Assembly (NCBI GenBank): GCA_020403265.1
Contig: JADBXZ010000035.1
Span: 62,001-126,000, forward strand
Length of the DNA stretch: 64,000 nt
Direction of reading: 5' to 3'
From: Bacteroidota bacterium
Lineage (GTDB): Bacteria > Bacteroidota > Bacteroidia > B-17B0 > Aurantibacillaceae
Under the pieces are notes generated by a model. The model worked only from the letters and a program-made list of their open reading frames with translations, was not told where the DNA came from and ran no database searches. The position numbers and the translations under genes are program-made. Every line of letters starts with the position of its first letter. Position 1 is the stretch's first letter. Of the stretch, positions 34,629 through 44,003 are shown one piece after another.

Positions 34629-35853
34629 TTATTTTCCTATAGAGTGTGCGTTCACTAATTCCAAGTTCTTTTGCTGCATTTTTGCGTTTCCCTTTGTACT
34701 TTTTTAAAGCTTTTTTTATCATGTCAATCTCTTTATCTTGTAAAGACAAAGTTTCCTCTACTTCAATGGTTTGTGGACTACTGGTGTTTGTTTGTAAATT
34801 AGGTTGATGAATTGTCAATCCTGATCCAGTATTAATAATATCTTTATTATATACCGGCCTATTTTTTACTAATTGTAAATCTGTGGATAAACTTGAAATA
34901 TCTGTGTTAACTGAATTGGAAGTAACCAAATCAAACACAATTTTTTTAAGTTCATTCAACTCTGTGCGCATATCCCGTATCACCTTGAAAAGTAATTCCC
35001 TATCGTTGGTATCAATCCCAGAAGAGGTTGAAAAATTATTTGATGAAGAAACAGAAGGAACGTTAGAACTAGAAAATTGTGGTAAATATTTTAATAGGGT
35101 ATCTGAATTTATCTCTCTACTTTTTTCAATTATAGAAATTTGTTCGGCAATGTTTTTAAGTTGTCGTATATTACCCGGCCAAAAATAATTTGTTAATACT
35201 TGCTCAGCATCCGGCATTAACTTGATGACCGGCATACGGTATTTGGCAGAAAAATCATTCGCGAATTTACGAAACAGTAAAAAAATGTCTTCTTTTCTTT
35301 CTCTTAATGGCGGCAAGTATATTGGTACAGTACTTAATCGGTAAAATAAATCCGTTCTAAATTTTTCTTTTTCGATAGCCTGATAAAAATTGATATTGGT
35401 TGCAGCTACAACCCTAACATCAGTCTTTAAAACTTTACTACTCCCTACTCGCAAATATTCACCACTTTCTAAAACACGTAACAAACGACTTTGCGTTGCA
35501 AGTGGTAACTCACCAACTTCATCTAAAAAGATGGTTCCTCCGTTGGCTACTTCAAAATATCCCTTTCTGGCTTCTGTAGCACCGGTAAATGCGCCTTTTT
35601 CGTGCCCAAATAATTCACTGTCTATGGTTCCTTCGGGTATGGCGCCACAGTTAACTGCAATGTAAGGACCATGTTTTCTGGCGCTATTTTGATGTATGAT
35701 TTGAGGAAATACTTCTTTACCTGTTCCGCTTTCACCATTAATCAAAACATTTAAATCAGTTGGCGCAACTTGCTGCGCAACTTCTATGGCCCTCTCCAAA
35801 AGAGAGTTATTGCCTATGATCCCAAATTTCTGTTTTAAATCTTGTATATTCAT
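34606..35853 (-). CDS. Sigma-54-dependent activator (AAA+ and Fis HTH, no receiver domain)
   Basis: 415 residues. The AAA+ domain starts near the N-terminus: GESGTGKEVFPQIIH is Walker A, ELFGHEKGAFTGATEA contains the sigma-54-contacting GAFTGA loop, GGTIFLDEVGELPLATQ is Walker B and the R-finger region follows. A Ser/Thr/Asn-rich linker (about 250-370) leads to a C-terminal Fis-type helix-turn-helix (RKNAAKELGISERTLYRKI). No receiver, GAF or PAS domain precedes the AAA+ module, so its input must come from another protein, perhaps the overlapping phosphatase. It activates RpoN-dependent promoters. Confidence 0.93.
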   Translation of the reverse strand: MNIQDLKQKFGIIGNNSLLERAIEVAQQVAPTDLNVLINGESGTGKEVFPQIIHQNSARKHGPYIAVNCGAIPEGTIDSELFGHEKGAFTGATEARKGYFEVANGGTIFLDEVGELPLATQSRLLRVLESGEYLRVGSSKVLKTDVRVVAATNINFYQAIEKEKFRTDLFYRLSTVPIYLPPLRERKEDIFLLFRKFANDFSAKYRMPVIKLMPDAEQVLTNYFWPGNIRQLKNIAEQISIIEKSREINSDTLLKYLPQFSSSNVPSVSSSNNFSTSSGIDTNDRELLFKVIRDMRTELNELKKIVFDLVTSNSVNTDISSLSTDLQLVKNRPVYNKDIINTGSGLTIHQPNLQTNTSSPQTIEVEETLSLQDKEIDMIKKALKKYKGKRKNAAKELGISERTLYRKINEFNIEE

Positions 35854-35887
35854 TTTATAATGAAATCAAGAATCAGGACTAAAAGAG

Positions 35888-36277
35888 TCATGACTTGATT
35901 TTTACTTTATTGTTTTCGCTTTCAATTTTTTCTCTAAAACTAAATATTTTTGATTGTAAACTATTTACCCGCTCTAGAAGATTAGATAAGGCTTTTTCGT
36001 TTCCATATTTTCTTCTTGCGCAAATTAAAAGTTGTGTCTCAACTTCGTAACTAGAAGTTAATGCAGTAGTCAGGAATTCCGAAAAATGTTTATTAGTTCT
36101 TTTGCCCGATCCCTCTGAAATATTTGATGGAATTGAAACACCGCATTTTTCAAGTTGAGAGATCAAATTAAATTTTTCTTTGTTAGGTAATGTCTCTGTA
36201 TAACTGTAAATCAAATCACACAAATCCATAGAATCTTGCCAGATTATTAATCTTTTAAAATTGTGCTTCATATTCAT
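35888..36277 (-). CDS. Four-helix-bundle protein (23S rRNA IVP/Avd-like)
   Basis: 129 residues. The family pattern is clear: FKRLIIWQDSMDLCDLIYSY at the start, LISQLEKCGVSIPSNISEGS in the middle (with the conserved SIPSNIAEG-type motif) and EFLTTALTSSYEVETQLLI. These proteins form pentameric four-helix bundles; homologues occur in 23S rRNA intervening sequences and as accessory proteins of diversity-generating retroelements, but most stand-alone copies have no known role. No reverse transcriptase or variable repeat is seen nearby. A second ATG six bases downstream is an equally good start. It lies between the sigma-54 activator and miaB. Confidence 0.88.
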   Translation of the reverse strand: MNMKHNFKRLIIWQDSMDLCDLIYSYTETLPNKEKFNLISQLEKCGVSIPSNISEGSGKRTNKHFSEFLTTALTSSYEVETQLLICARRKYGNEKALSNLLERVNSLQSKIFSFREKIESENNKVKIKS

Positions 36278-36330
36278 TTATATGGTATCATTATTTTCTT
36301 CCTGCATCTTGCTGTCTAAAAGTCTTGTAT

Positions 36331-37764
36331 CTAATTTAAAACACTGCCAATTAATGTAGAAGAAGTGCTAGAATCAATTAAAACGTTTACATACATACCA
36401 GGTTTTAAATCTCCTTTTGGAAATACCACAACGGCATTTTGTGAATTTCTTCCCATCAACATTTCATTAGATTTTTTTGAAACACCTTCAATAAGCACTT
36501 TCGTTACCTTGCCAACCCATTTTCTGGTTTGTAATTCACTATGTTTTCTTTGTAAATCAACCACTTCACTTAAGCGTCTCTTTTTAGTTTCTTCGGGCAC
36601 GTCATCCGCATACTTTCTTTCTGCTAATGTTTTAGGGCGTTCACTATAACTAAACATAAAGGCAAAGTCGTAAACAACTTCACTCATTAAGCTTAACGTT
36701 TCCTGATGTTGCTCCTCTGTTTCGCCGCAAAAACCGGTAATTACATCTGTACTAATGCCACAATCAGGCATAATGGTTCTTATGGCTTTTATTCTATCTA
36801 AATACCATTCGCGGGTGTAACCACGGTTCATTTTTTCTAATACAGCCGAGCTTCCGCTTTGAACAGGCAAATGTATATTATTACAAATATTTTCATATTT
36901 AGCCATCACCTCCAATACATCATTGGTCATGTCTTTAGGATGTGAAGTACTGAAACGTACTCTTAAATCAGGCGAAACCAATGCTACCTTTTCCATTAGC
37001 TGAGCAAAATTAGTGCTGTTTGCTCTTTGCTCGGCTGTTAGTGTTTCTTTCTTTAATCCTCCTCCACTCCACAAATAACTATCTACGTTTTGGCCTAATA
37101 ACGTTACCTCTCTGTATCCTGCATCAAATGCTTCGCGGCACTCCTTTACTATACTTTCAGGATCTCTGCTACGCTCTCTACCACGGGTAAATGGAACAAC
37201 GCAAAAACTACACATATTATCACAACCACGCATAATGCTCACAAATGCGCTAACACCGTTTTTATCCAGTCTCAAAGGTGCTATATCAGCGTATGTTTCT
37301 TCTTTACTTAAAATAACATTAATAGCCTTTTGTCCTGTTTCTGCGGTGGCTATAAGATTCGGCAAATCACGGTAAGCATCAGGTCCAACAACAATATCAA
37401 CCAGCTTTTCTTGTTCTAAAAACTGAGCCTTCAACCGTTCGGCCATACAGCCAAGCACGCCTATCAATGCATCCGGATTATTCTTTTTAATTTTTTTATA
37501 GTCTTGTAAGCGTTGTCTAACTCTATTCTCCGCATTATCTCGAATGGCACAAGTATTAACTAATATCAAATCTGCTTCTTCAAAATTTTGTGTAGTTGAG
37601 TAACCTTTGTCTATTAGAATACTTGCAACGATTTCGCTGTCAGAAAAATTCATTTGACAACCGTAGCTTTCTAAAAATAATTTTTTGCCATTTGGTACTT
37701 TAGAAGGTCGCATTAGTGCAGAGCCTTGTAATTCTTCCTCAAGTTGTTGATTGTTCGTTTCCAT
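36331..37764 (-). CDS. miaB: tRNA-2-methylthio-N6-dimethylallyladenosine synthase MiaB
   Basis: 477 residues from the ATG at 37764 (METNNQQ); a longer frame upstream begins with a non-conserved hydrophobic tail and overlaps the probable promoter. The MTTase N-terminal domain starts [14 protein letters not shown], the radical-SAM cluster motif CxxxCxxC is in [19 protein letters not shown], and a C-terminal TRAM domain ends the protein. It adds the methylthio group at C2 of i6A37 in tRNA. The three N-terminal cluster cysteines (GCQMN, NTCA, LGCMAE) are also present. Confidence 0.96.
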   Translation of the reverse strand: METNNQQLEEELQGSALMRPSKVPNGKKLFLESYGCQMNFSDSEIVASILIDKGYSTTQNFEEADLILVNTCAIRDNAENRVRQRLQDYKKIKKNNPDALIGVLGCMAERLKAQFLEQEKLVDIVVGPDAYRDLPNLIATAETGQKAINVILSKEETYADIAPLRLDKNGVSAFVSIMRGCDNMCSFCVVPFTRGRERSRDPESIVKECREAFDAGYREVTLLGQNVDSYLWSGGGLKKETLTAEQRANSTNFAQLMEKVALVSPDLRVRFSTSHPKDMTNDVLEVMAKYENICNNIHLPVQSGSSAVLEKMNRGYTREWYLDRIKAIRTIMPDCGISTDVITGFCGETEEQHQETLSLMSEVVYDFAFMFSYSERPKTLAERKYADDVPEETKKRRLSEVVDLQRKHSELQTRKWVGKVTKVLIEGVSKKSNEMLMGRNSQNAVVVFPKGDLKPGMYVNVLIDSSTSSTLIGSVLN

Positions 37765-37778
37765 GAAATTGTAAGCTA

Positions 37779-37786
37779 CAAAGATA
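37779..37786 (-). promoter_or_regulatory. -7 element upstream of miaB
   Basis: Minus strand TATCTTTG fits TAnnTTTG, 14 bp before the ATG. A TTTG at 37811-37814 would give a rather long 24-bp spacer. It supports the shorter miaB start. Confidence 0.45.
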
Positions 37787-38056
37787 ACCTTAAAATATGA
37801 CAATTTGACACAAATTAAGCATTTCAATAGGGGAAATTAAGTGTAATTAATAAAAGCATTAAAAAAACTACTTTTAACCAATTAAATATCAAACACTTAA
37901 GCTAATTATAAAATAGCTTTCAAAAAGCATCTATTACAATTATTAGGTTTATTTCATTTTTATTCTTTTAATTTGCAAAAATTTTAAGGTGGAAACTATC
38001 ATTTTCGAATTAAAGTTTTGTTGTAAATAAATAATAAAGAACATTCAGCTAATTAA

Positions 38057-40717
38057 ATGTCAAAGAATTTAGTAATTGTAGAGAGTCCGGCAAAAGCAAA
38101 AACCATTGAAGGATTTTTAGGAAAAGATTATACCGTGAAATCGAGTTTTGGACATGTGCGCGATTTGGTAAAAAAAGGTTATGGTATTGATGTGGACAAC
38201 AATTTTACTCCAACATACGAAATTCAACCTGATAAAGAAAAAGTAATTGCTGAACTAAAACGCTTAAGCAAAAACGCCGAAATGGTTTGGTTAGCATCCG
38301 ATGAGGACCGTGAAGGAGAGGCCATTAGCTGGCATTTATTTGAAACGTTAGGTTTAGATAAAAAACGAACCAAGCGCATCGTATTTCATGAAATTACCAA
38401 ACCGGCTATACAAAAAGCCATTGCCAATCCACGTGAAATTGATATTAATTTAGTAAACGCGCAACAAGCCCGTCGAATTTTGGATCGCTTGGTTGGCTTT
38501 GAATTAAGTCCAATTTTGTGGAAAAAAGTCCGTCCGAGTTTATCAGCAGGAAGAGTTCAATCAGTTGCCGTGAGATTAATTGTTGAAAGAGAAAGAGAAA
38601 TTCAAGCTTTCAGATCAACATCTTCCTACAAAGTAAGTGCCATTTTTATGATTGGCAAATCCAATTTAAAAGCAGAGCTAAATGAACGATTTCCAACAGA
38701 AAATGAAGCGCAAGCATTTTTAGAAAAATGTAAAAGTGCAATTTATAAAATAAACAGTTTAGAGACTAAACCCGCTAAACGCACACCTGCAGCGCCTTTT
38801 ACAACATCTACCTTACAACAGGAAGCTGCGCGTAAATTAGGATTTAGTGTTGCACAAACCATGACTGTTGCGCAACGTTTATATGAAGCAGGTAAAATCA
38901 CTTACATGCGTACCGACAGTGTAAACCTTTCTGAAACTGCTATAGGGCAAGCTAAGGAAGCCATCACAAATAATTATGGTGATAAATATTATCAACCACG
39001 TAAATACAAAAACAAGAGCAAAGGAGCTCAAGAAGCTCACGAAGCCATTAGACCAACCTATATTCAAAATAGCGAAATTGCAGGTGAGCGCAACGAACAA
39101 CGTTTATACGAATTAATTTGGAAACGCACCATTGCCAGTCAAATGGCCGATGCTGAACTTGAAAAAACAACAGCTAAAATTGGAATAAGTACTACCAATG
39201 AGCTGTACATTGCTCAAGGCGAAGTTTTAAAATTTGATGGTTTTTTAAAAGTTTATATTGAAGGAACAGACGAAGAAAATGATGAAGAAAATTCATCGAT
39301 TCTTCCGCCTATGAAAGAAGGTGAAGTTATAGAATTAAAGGAAACAACGGCTACACAGCGCTTTACGCACCACCCTGCCAGATATACTGAGGCAAGTTTG
39401 GTTAAAAAATTAGAAGAGTTGGGAATTGGCCGACCAAGTACTTATGCACCAACCATCAGTACCGTACAAAAACGAAATTATGTTGAAAAAACGGACCGCG
39501 ATGGCACTACCAGAAACTACACTCAATTTTATTTTGACGGTAAAACCATCAAAAAAGAGACAAAAACTGAAAACACCGGTGCAGAAAAAGCAAAATTATT
39601 TCCTACAGATATTGGTGCAGTTGTAACCGATTTTTTAATTCAATACTTCCCGGATATTCTGGATTTTAATTTCACTGCAAAAGTTGAAGAAGAGTTTGAT
39701 GATATTGCAGAAGGAAAAATTCAATGGACCAGCATGCTGAAAGACTTTTATAAGCCTTTTCATAAAACTGTAGAAAAAACAATAGACAATAGCGAACGTG
39801 CAAGCGGTGAGCGTATTTTAGGTAACGACCCTAGCAGCGGTAAACCGGTTAGCGTTAGAATAGGGCGTTTTGGACCTTTGGCTCAAATTGGCGAAAGTAT
39901 TGAAGGCAGCGAAGAAAAACCAAGATTTGCAAGCTTAAGAAAAGATCAAAGTATTGAAACAATTACTTTAGAGGAGGCTTTGGATTTATTTAAATTGCCT
40001 ATGAATGTTGGCGAATACAATGGCAGTGAAATTATAGTTGCTGTTGGGCGATTTGGCCCATACATAAAATTCAATGAACAATTTATTTCTATTCCACGAA
40101 CTGAAGACCCTTTGAAAGTAGATTTAAACCGCGCCATAGAATTAATTAAAGAAAAAGATTTAGCTAATGCACCTGTAGCATTTTTTAATGGTAAGCCTGT
40201 AACAAAAGGTAAAGGAAGGTTTGGTCCTTTTATCAAATATGAATCTATTTATGTGAATGTACCTCGTGCATATAATTTTGATGCCCTTTCACAAAAAGAC
40301 ATAGAAGAATTAATTTCTAAAAAGTTAGAAAAAGAAGCCAATCGTTACATTCACAATTGGAGTGACGAGAAAATCTCGGTTGAAAACGGACGTTGGGGCG
40401 CATTTATTAAATTCGGTAAAAACATGCTGAAATTGATTAAGCCGGGCGGTGGTAAGTTTTCTCCGGAAGAATTAACAGAATTAACATTAGAAGAAGTGAA
40501 GGCCATGATAGTAGAGCAGATTCCTAATGCATTTGACAAAAAAGGCGCCAAAAAAGGTGCGGCTAAAAAAACAACTGAACCTAAACTAAAGGTGGTAAAA
40601 AAAGCAAAAGTTACCAAAAAGACATCTAAAAAAACAGAACCAGTGAAGAAAGCTGCGGCCAAAAAAGTTGCGCCTAAATTGGTAACGAAAAAGAAAGCCG
40701 CAAGTAAGAAAAAGTAA
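38057..40717 (+). CDS. topA: DNA topoisomerase I (type IA)
   Basis: 886 residues. The Toprim domain begins NLVIVESPAKAKTIEGFLG and carries the acidic triad in SDEDREGEAISWH. The catalytic tyrosine sits in KITYMRTDSVNLS (about 290). Residues after about 600 are repeated Topo_C-like modules (GNDPSSGKPVSVRIGRFGP, GRFGPYIKFNEQF, GRFGPFIKYESIY, GRWGAFIKFGKNM) without the CxxC zinc fingers of E. coli TopA, and the last 60 residues are Lys/Ala-rich, likely to bind DNA. It relaxes negative supercoils. A terminator follows. Confidence 0.96.
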   Translation: MSKNLVIVESPAKAKTIEGFLGKDYTVKSSFGHVRDLVKKGYGIDVDNNFTPTYEIQPDKEKVIAELKRLSKNAEMVWLASDEDREGEAISWHLFETLGLDKKRTKRIVFHEITKPAIQKAIANPREIDINLVNAQQARRILDRLVGFELSPILWKKVRPSLSAGRVQSVAVRLIVEREREIQAFRSTSSYKVSAIFMIGKSNLKAELNERFPTENEAQAFLEKCKSAIYKINSLETKPAKRTPAAPFTTSTLQQEAARKLGFSVAQTMTVAQRLYEAGKITYMRTDSVNLSETAIGQAKEAITNNYGDKYYQPRKYKNKSKGAQEAHEAIRPTYIQNSEIAGERNEQRLYELIWKRTIASQMADAELEKTTAKIGISTTNELYIAQGEVLKFDGFLKVYIEGTDEENDEENSSILPPMKEGEVIELKETTATQRFTHHPARYTEASLVKKLEELGIGRPSTYAPTISTVQKRNYVEKTDRDGTTRNYTQFYFDGKTIKKETKTENTGAEKAKLFPTDIGAVVTDFLIQYFPDILDFNFTAKVEEEFDDIAEGKIQWTSMLKDFYKPFHKTVEKTIDNSERASGERILGNDPSSGKPVSVRIGRFGPLAQIGESIEGSEEKPRFASLRKDQSIETITLEEALDLFKLPMNVGEYNGSEIIVAVGRFGPYIKFNEQFISIPRTEDPLKVDLNRAIELIKEKDLANAPVAFFNGKPVTKGKGRFGPFIKYESIYVNVPRAYNFDALSQKDIEELISKKLEKEANRYIHNWSDEKISVENGRWGAFIKFGKNMLKLIKPGGGKFSPEELTELTLEEVKAMIVEQIPNAFDKKGAKKGAAKKTTEPKLKVVKKAKVTKKTSKKTEPVKKAAAKKVAPKLVTKKKAASKKK

Positions 40718-40742
40718 TTAGTTTTAAAATATAATTTATGTA

Positions 40743-40778
40743 TAATGGCTTGTAGTTAACGAGCCATTAATTTTTTTT
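40743..40778 (+). terminator. Rho-independent terminator of topA
   Basis: Stem TAATGGCT/AGCCATTA (40743-40750 with 40762-40769), 11-nt loop, then A and eight T residues. It starts 26 bp after the topA stop. Confidence 0.75.
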
Positions 40779-40967
40779 CCCTTATTTATAATTCACATCT
40801 GTTTTTATTACTTTACAACTCTAATATTGAAATATAACATTCATTAATAAAATAATCACAGATTATTATATATTTTGAATGAAATATTAAACCCATTTTA
40901 TTCATTTGGTTTTCCAAATGAATAAACGATGTAAGAAAATCAACCATTTGTTCAAGAAAGCATGAAA

Positions 40968-41090
40968 TACAGATGTGAAATAAGTAATGGTCCAATTTCG
41001 TTTCACTGCATTGCACCAAACTTCTTTCTAATCGGTATAAACCACTGTTGCAAAAATAATTATTGGCATAATTATTTTTTCACATTGGTA
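40968..41090 (-). mobile_element. MITE-like element, copy 2 (inverted)
   Basis: 123 bp matching copy 1 (30293-30420) in the opposite orientation. A 35-bp stretch is identical; the rest has scattered changes and a 5-bp gap near one end. One end keeps TTTCACATTGGTA intact; the other is altered to TACAGATGTG. The internal 12-bp hairpin has the same loop TGGC on the plus strand as copy 1, although the elements are inverted. Confidence 0.65.
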
Positions 41091-41340
41091 TACCCAAATG
41101 GTGATTTTCTAAATCGGGATAAACCCAACTAATGCAGTTAGTTCGGCTCATGCTTCGCCTTCTAATGCATAAATTGGGTTAAATTGTAAAAGTTGAATAA
41201 CGCTTCAAATTATTACAAAGGATGATCTTACATTAAGCCAAGTTTAAAGCCACAAAAACTGAATCTAAGAACTGATCCTTATAAAAATAAGAAAGTAATT
41301 TCACTTACGAAAAATCCTGCTTAAGAGACGGAATTTGTAT

Positions 41341-41377
41341 AAACAAAAAACCCGCCTTTAAAGCGGGTTTTTTGTTT
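41341..41377 (-). terminator. Rho-independent terminator of the gld operon
   Basis: A 15-bp perfect stem (41341-41355 with 41363-41377) with a CCCGC/GCGGG core and 7-nt loop; T tract on either strand. It lies 6 bp beyond the gldN stop. Confidence 0.88.
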
Positions 41378-41382
41378 AAGTG

Positions 41383-42249
41383 TTAGAAATGCCATAAATC
41401 ATGTTCCCATTTAAAGATATCTCCTTTAATACGGTCAGACTCTAATAAGGCATCAATACCTTTTGAATAATCTTCAATATTTCTATCGTAAACATTCGTT
41501 TCTTTTACAACTGTACTTGCGAATTGGCGTTTCCAGAAAATATCTTCAAATGTCCTACGCTCACTATCATTTTTAGTGTTATATACTTCGTGTTTTGCAA
41601 AATATGGACGGCAAGCAGGAAAGTATATATAAAACATGTTATTACAACCTAAATCTTCTTTTCCTTTAATTAAAACACTTACACCCAAGGCAATAATTCT
41701 AACTTCTAAAACTGATTTTTGCTTATCAAAGAACCAATCTTCCTTAATATCTAAACCACAAAAGTTTTCAAAAATCCAAGTAGAATCAGCAGGAGGTAAT
41801 TTTTTAACTATGATTGCATTTCCTTCAGCATCAAACTCTTCTGTTTCAATTGAGTCAGCTTGCAAAACCAATTTTCCTTTGATTTCAGCTTTTTCAAAAG
41901 GCACTAAAAACTCTTCATCTTTAAATGCAGCTATAGAACCATTTAAGATGTATTTTAAAACAGTTTGAATAAATGAAATGCGACTTGTTACATTTGTAAT
42001 TGGATAATATAAAGGTTGATTTTGTTTTTCACGTAAATCAACTCTGCGCCACACGCGTTTTTCCCATGCCACATCTGCTTCACGCAAATGTGTATAAGGT
42101 ATAAAGCGTCTGTTATTAGCATTTTCTTTTACATAAATACCATCATTATAATCGCCAGGCTGCAAAATACTTTGCTGAGCCATGCCTTTAATTGTACTTA
42201 ATAAAATTAAGATAACAACCAGTTTCGCAGAATTAATTACAGTTTTCAT
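41383..42249 (-). CDS. gldN: Gliding motility/T9SS protein GldN (PorN)
   Basis: 288 residues with a signal peptide (about 1-24). GldN features include VKENANNRRFIPYTHLREADVAWEKRVWRR and the IIALGVSVLIKGKEDLGCNNMFYIYFPACRPYF region with conserved cysteines. GldN is a periplasmic protein that, with the lipoprotein GldK, forms the large ring of the T9SS under the outer membrane. Last gene of gldK-L-M-N, 18 bp after gldM, and closed by a strong terminator. Confidence 0.94.
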   Translation of the reverse strand: MKTVINSAKLVVILILLSTIKGMAQQSILQPGDYNDGIYVKENANNRRFIPYTHLREADVAWEKRVWRRVDLREKQNQPLYYPITNVTSRISFIQTVLKYILNGSIAAFKDEEFLVPFEKAEIKGKLVLQADSIETEEFDAEGNAIIVKKLPPADSTWIFENFCGLDIKEDWFFDKQKSVLEVRIIALGVSVLIKGKEDLGCNNMFYIYFPACRPYFAKHEVYNTKNDSERRTFEDIFWKRQFASTVVKETNVYDRNIEDYSKGIDALLESDRIKGDIFKWEHDLWHF

Positions 42250-42267
42250 ACCTTAAATAATTTAAAT

Positions 42268-43932
42268 TTATTTAGCTACTTTGATACCTGTTGTAACGTT
42301 AGTGATAGCACCATCCGGACCTTTGATCTTGGCATCAACGTAAATTTTAGAGTTAGCATCTGCACCACGGAAAATGTTTAAAGCGTCGCCACTTAATGAA
42401 CTTCCGGTACAAGTACCTTGTGTTAACTTACCTTTAACCTTACCTGTAACCTCTAGAGATTGTACAATGTAGTTTGCAGCAAAGTCAAATCCTGCAGCAC
42501 CGGCACCAATAGCAGATACAACAGATAACTCAGATTTTTTCATTTCAGGTGGAGCAAATTTACCACCAACTTTAATGTCTGGCTTAGGTAATGGTTTTAC
42601 ACGGAATTTAAATGGAGGACCTTGCGCTTTCATACCATCTTTAGTTTTACCTGAAACACTGATCATACAATCGCCTGTACCACTAAATGTTAATTCATAT
42701 TTACCACCACCTTTTTGTACAACTTTAACACCTGCACCACTAGCGCTTATGCTAACATCACCAGGCGCAATACCTGCAGCAGCAGCAGTTACAGGGTTAA
42801 CTACGCCACGGTAAAATACGTTCATTTGATCAGCACTTACAGATGCACCCGGAGGAGCAACCTTGTATTCTCCGCTAAAAGGATAATACTTAAATGTACC
42901 ATCAGGGTTTTTGTACTTAATAACACCTTTGTACTCTTTGTCACCTGCAGCACCTGCGGCAACACGGTATTCACCTTCACCATTAACTAAAGGAATTAAC
43001 TCCCCTTTAGCGCCGCTGGCAGCACCAGCAGAGTCAACACCTAAAATTACTTCCATGTCACCCTGACCTAATTTAGAAGAAGAAGCAGCTAAAAACACAT
43101 TTGCTTCATATTGTTGACCAACTTGAACGTAGGAAGAAGGCGCAACAACACGTGCAATAATTCTGTCAAATTTAATAGCTAACTTACCTGATGCAGATGA
43201 GAACACACCTAACATCTCAGCCTCTAAGCTTTTTAAATCTGCTGCAATTTTGTTTAAGTTACAAGTTACAGCACCTAAAGGTAAATGATAGAAATTTTCT
43301 GACCCCCAATCCATAACAATTCCGTCTTCCTTTTCGCCAGATGAAACTGGCTTTAATGAGTTGATTTTTTTCTTTAAGGCTTCATAATCTGCAGGGTATA
43401 ATTTGGTTTTAGGATCTGTTTGCATCTTATCCATAACTCCTATTATACCGTTTAAAAGACTATTTATTTTTCCTTCTAACTCCTTTGCTGTATTCTCACC
43501 AGTTTTCGGACTTGATGGGTCACCAATTAAAATTCTTGTTGGATCATCATAACCATCAATTTTACCATTTTTTAAACTCCATTTTAAGGTTAGAGTGTCT
43601 CCGGAACCTTTAGGTAATTTTTCGTTTTCTTCTGAAACATGAGCTCGTAATTTATCAATGTATTTACAAGTTTCGTTAATCATTTTTTGAACCTCAAGTG
43701 CTTTTTCATAATATGGAGCAGCACCAGGGTTTCCACCAATTGCTTGTTGGAATGCTTCAGTTACTCGTTTATTGTTATCTTCGAGATTATGACGACTTTT
43801 TACAACGCTCTCATTAACAGTAACATAACCCTTTAAAACTTGTTTCGTAACATTCATAGCTAAAAGAGCGGTGAGTACTAAGTACATCATACCAATCATC
43901 TTCTGCCTTGGAGTTTCTTTTCCACCTGCCAT
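42268..43932 (-). CDS. gldM: Gliding motility/T9SS motor protein GldM (PorM)
   Basis: 554 residues. The start MAGGKETPRQKMIGMMYLVL and the single N-terminal membrane helix (about 12-32) followed by NVTKQVLKGYVTVNES are diagnostic. The rest is a large periplasmic region of beta-rich domains with Gly/Ala-rich segments (IAPGDVSISASGAGVKVVQK). GldM dimers, with GldL, form the proton-driven rotary motor of T9SS and gliding; the periplasmic arm reaches the GldK/N ring. 72 bp separates it from gldL. Length is slightly above the typical 510-520 residues. Confidence 0.95.
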   Translation of the reverse strand: MAGGKETPRQKMIGMMYLVLTALLAMNVTKQVLKGYVTVNESVVKSRHNLEDNNKRVTEAFQQAIGGNPGAAPYYEKALEVQKMINETCKYIDKLRAHVSEENEKLPKGSGDTLTLKWSLKNGKIDGYDDPTRILIGDPSSPKTGENTAKELEGKINSLLNGIIGVMDKMQTDPKTKLYPADYEALKKKINSLKPVSSGEKEDGIVMDWGSENFYHLPLGAVTCNLNKIAADLKSLEAEMLGVFSSASGKLAIKFDRIIARVVAPSSYVQVGQQYEANVFLAASSSKLGQGDMEVILGVDSAGAASGAKGELIPLVNGEGEYRVAAGAAGDKEYKGVIKYKNPDGTFKYYPFSGEYKVAPPGASVSADQMNVFYRGVVNPVTAAAAGIAPGDVSISASGAGVKVVQKGGGKYELTFSGTGDCMISVSGKTKDGMKAQGPPFKFRVKPLPKPDIKVGGKFAPPEMKKSELSVVSAIGAGAAGFDFAANYIVQSLEVTGKVKGKLTQGTCTGSSLSGDALNIFRGADANSKIYVDAKIKGPDGAITNVTTGIKVAK

Positions 43933-44003
43933 TTTTTAAAATTTTATTTTAGTTAAACACTAATATTTTTAATAATACAATTTAATTGTTTTGTTACAAA
44001 AAA

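Larger units (their letters stand above)
40718..41382. other. 665-bp non-coding region between topA and gldN
   Basis: Holds the topA terminator, an AT-rich perfect 12-bp hairpin without a T tract (40898-40909 with 40914-40925), the second MITE-like copy (40968-41090) and the gldN terminator. The remaining 41091-41340 shows no reading frame or motif I can name. A 68-codon minus-strand frame at 40813-41019 runs into the MITE and is not taken as a gene. Confidence 0.6.

Noticed and set aside
40898-40925. 12-bp perfect hairpin between topA and gldN
   Set aside because: No T tract on either strand, so not called a terminator; the topA terminator is already present at 40743-40778.
40813-41019. 68-codon minus-strand reading frame
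   Set aside because: Runs from the AT-rich spacer into the MITE-like element, has no start context and no protein-family features.
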